Shown: positions 63,642-64,000 of the stretch, in pieces
Numbering within the stretch: position 1 is the stretch's first letter
Layout: each line of letters begins with the position of its first letter
Origin: Euphorbia lathyris
Lineage: Eukaryota; Streptophyta; Magnoliopsida; Malpighiales; Euphorbiaceae
Length of the DNA: 64,000 bases
Direction: 5' to 3'
Assembly: GCF_963576675.1 (NCBI RefSeq)
Contig: NC_088911.1
Span: 80,753,256-80,817,255 of the forward strand
The notes under the pieces: generated by a model
Databases searched by the model: none
The model's input: only the letters and a program-made list of their open reading frames with translations
What the model was told of the DNA's origin: nothing
Position numbers and translations under genes: made by a program

Positions 63642-64000
63642 ATGGCTGGATATGGGTGGAATTCCAACAATCTTCCTACAAGCACGTACGCCGGTGCTCC
63701 ACAAATCGCCTGTCGAATTTGTAACCAGGTTTTTGTGAGCACTGAAGCTTTTCTTCATCACATCGAAATTCACATGTCTACAGATCATGATGGTTCTTCT
63801 GTTTCTGCCTCCAGAAGGATGCAGCAGCCACCACCATCTCTTAATGCTTCCGGTGGTGGCTTGAGCCGTCTCTCCGGTCAAAGAAACAACTTCAGTTTTC
63901 CCATTCCAAATGTTTACAGTACTATGTTTAATCCGAATCCTAATCAGTTTATTCATCCCCGGGCAGCGCCACAAATGTACTCTCCTTTTCCAACTGTGAG
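63642..64000 (+). CDS. C2H2 zinc-finger EAR repressor, copy 8, partial
   Basis: The first ~119 codons are visible and open, with ATG, TATA box at 63559 and the complete finger. It is virtually identical to copy 7, with the same synonymous change in GCCGGTGCTCC and the same GCGCCACAAATG, so the missing 3' end probably encodes the same EAR tail. The window ends inside the gene. Confidence 0.8.
   Translation, partial: MAGYGWNSNNLPTSTYAGAPQIACRICNQVFVSTEAFLHHIEIHMSTDHDGSSVSASRRMQQPPPSLNASGGGLSRLSGQRNNFSFPIPNVYSTMFNPNPNQFIHPRAAPQMYSPFPTV

Larger units (their letters stand above)
62096..64000 (+). repeat. Array unit 8, cut by window end
   Basis: MITE, promoter region and the first two thirds of gene copy 8. 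The promoter matches unit 5 (shared ATTTTATATATAAAC variant and the shared ~30-bp deletion), whereas the gene matches copy 7. Confidence 0.9.

Overview
The window is AT-rich nuclear DNA from a flowering plant, probably a eudicot. The evidence is plant-type transposons (CACTA, Mutator-like and Ty3/gypsy elements), an LTR element primed by initiator-Met tRNA, and a plant-style one-finger C2H2 protein ending in an EAR repression motif. I cannot name the species. No tRNA, rRNA, CRISPR array or bacterial-type operon is visible.

The backbone is a tandem array of a roughly 5-kb unit in one orientation, with two partial and seven more or less complete units. Each unit reads in order: a ~580-bp Mutator-like MITE; ~1 kb of promoter-side sequence; a small intronless gene (171 codons, one C2H2 finger, C-terminal LDLNLKL); an A+T-rich tail with three short tandem repeats; a (GA)n tract followed by a conserved ~250-bp GC-richer patch; and ~900 bp leading to the next MITE. 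Eight gene copies start at 4322, 22485, 27862, 40202, 45229, 49906, 58569 and 63642. The unit at the window start has lost its gene. Copies 2 and 7 are intact, and copy 8 is intact as far as it is visible. Copy 1 has lost its stop codon and has a changed EAR motif. Copies 4 and 5 have GTG in place of the start ATG. Copy 6 has a nonsense codon and a 3' deletion. Copy 3 is frameshifted and cut off by retrotransposon DNA.

Three large interruptions lengthen the array. (1) 6380-15209: a non-autonomous Mutator-like element that carries a dimeric satellite (~128-bp monomers, ~257-bp dimers) full of the palindrome TTACGTAA, itself split by a CACTA element (10823-14261). A second, different CACTA element sits just downstream (15858-20090). 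(2) 28009-38775: a 5'-truncated Ty3/gypsy element with a tandemly repeated PR-pol segment, followed by the 5' part of a minus-strand LTR element. (3) 52106-55528: the 3' part of the same satellite-bearing Mutator-like element, without either CACTA insertion, joined to unit 6 by rearrangement. The two empty sites show the order: satellite element first, copying into unit 6 next, CACTA insertions last.

The genes do not form a pathway. The biological interest is an amplified, partly decaying family of likely transcriptional repressors whose copies have been shuffled by unequal exchange, microhomology deletions and template switching.
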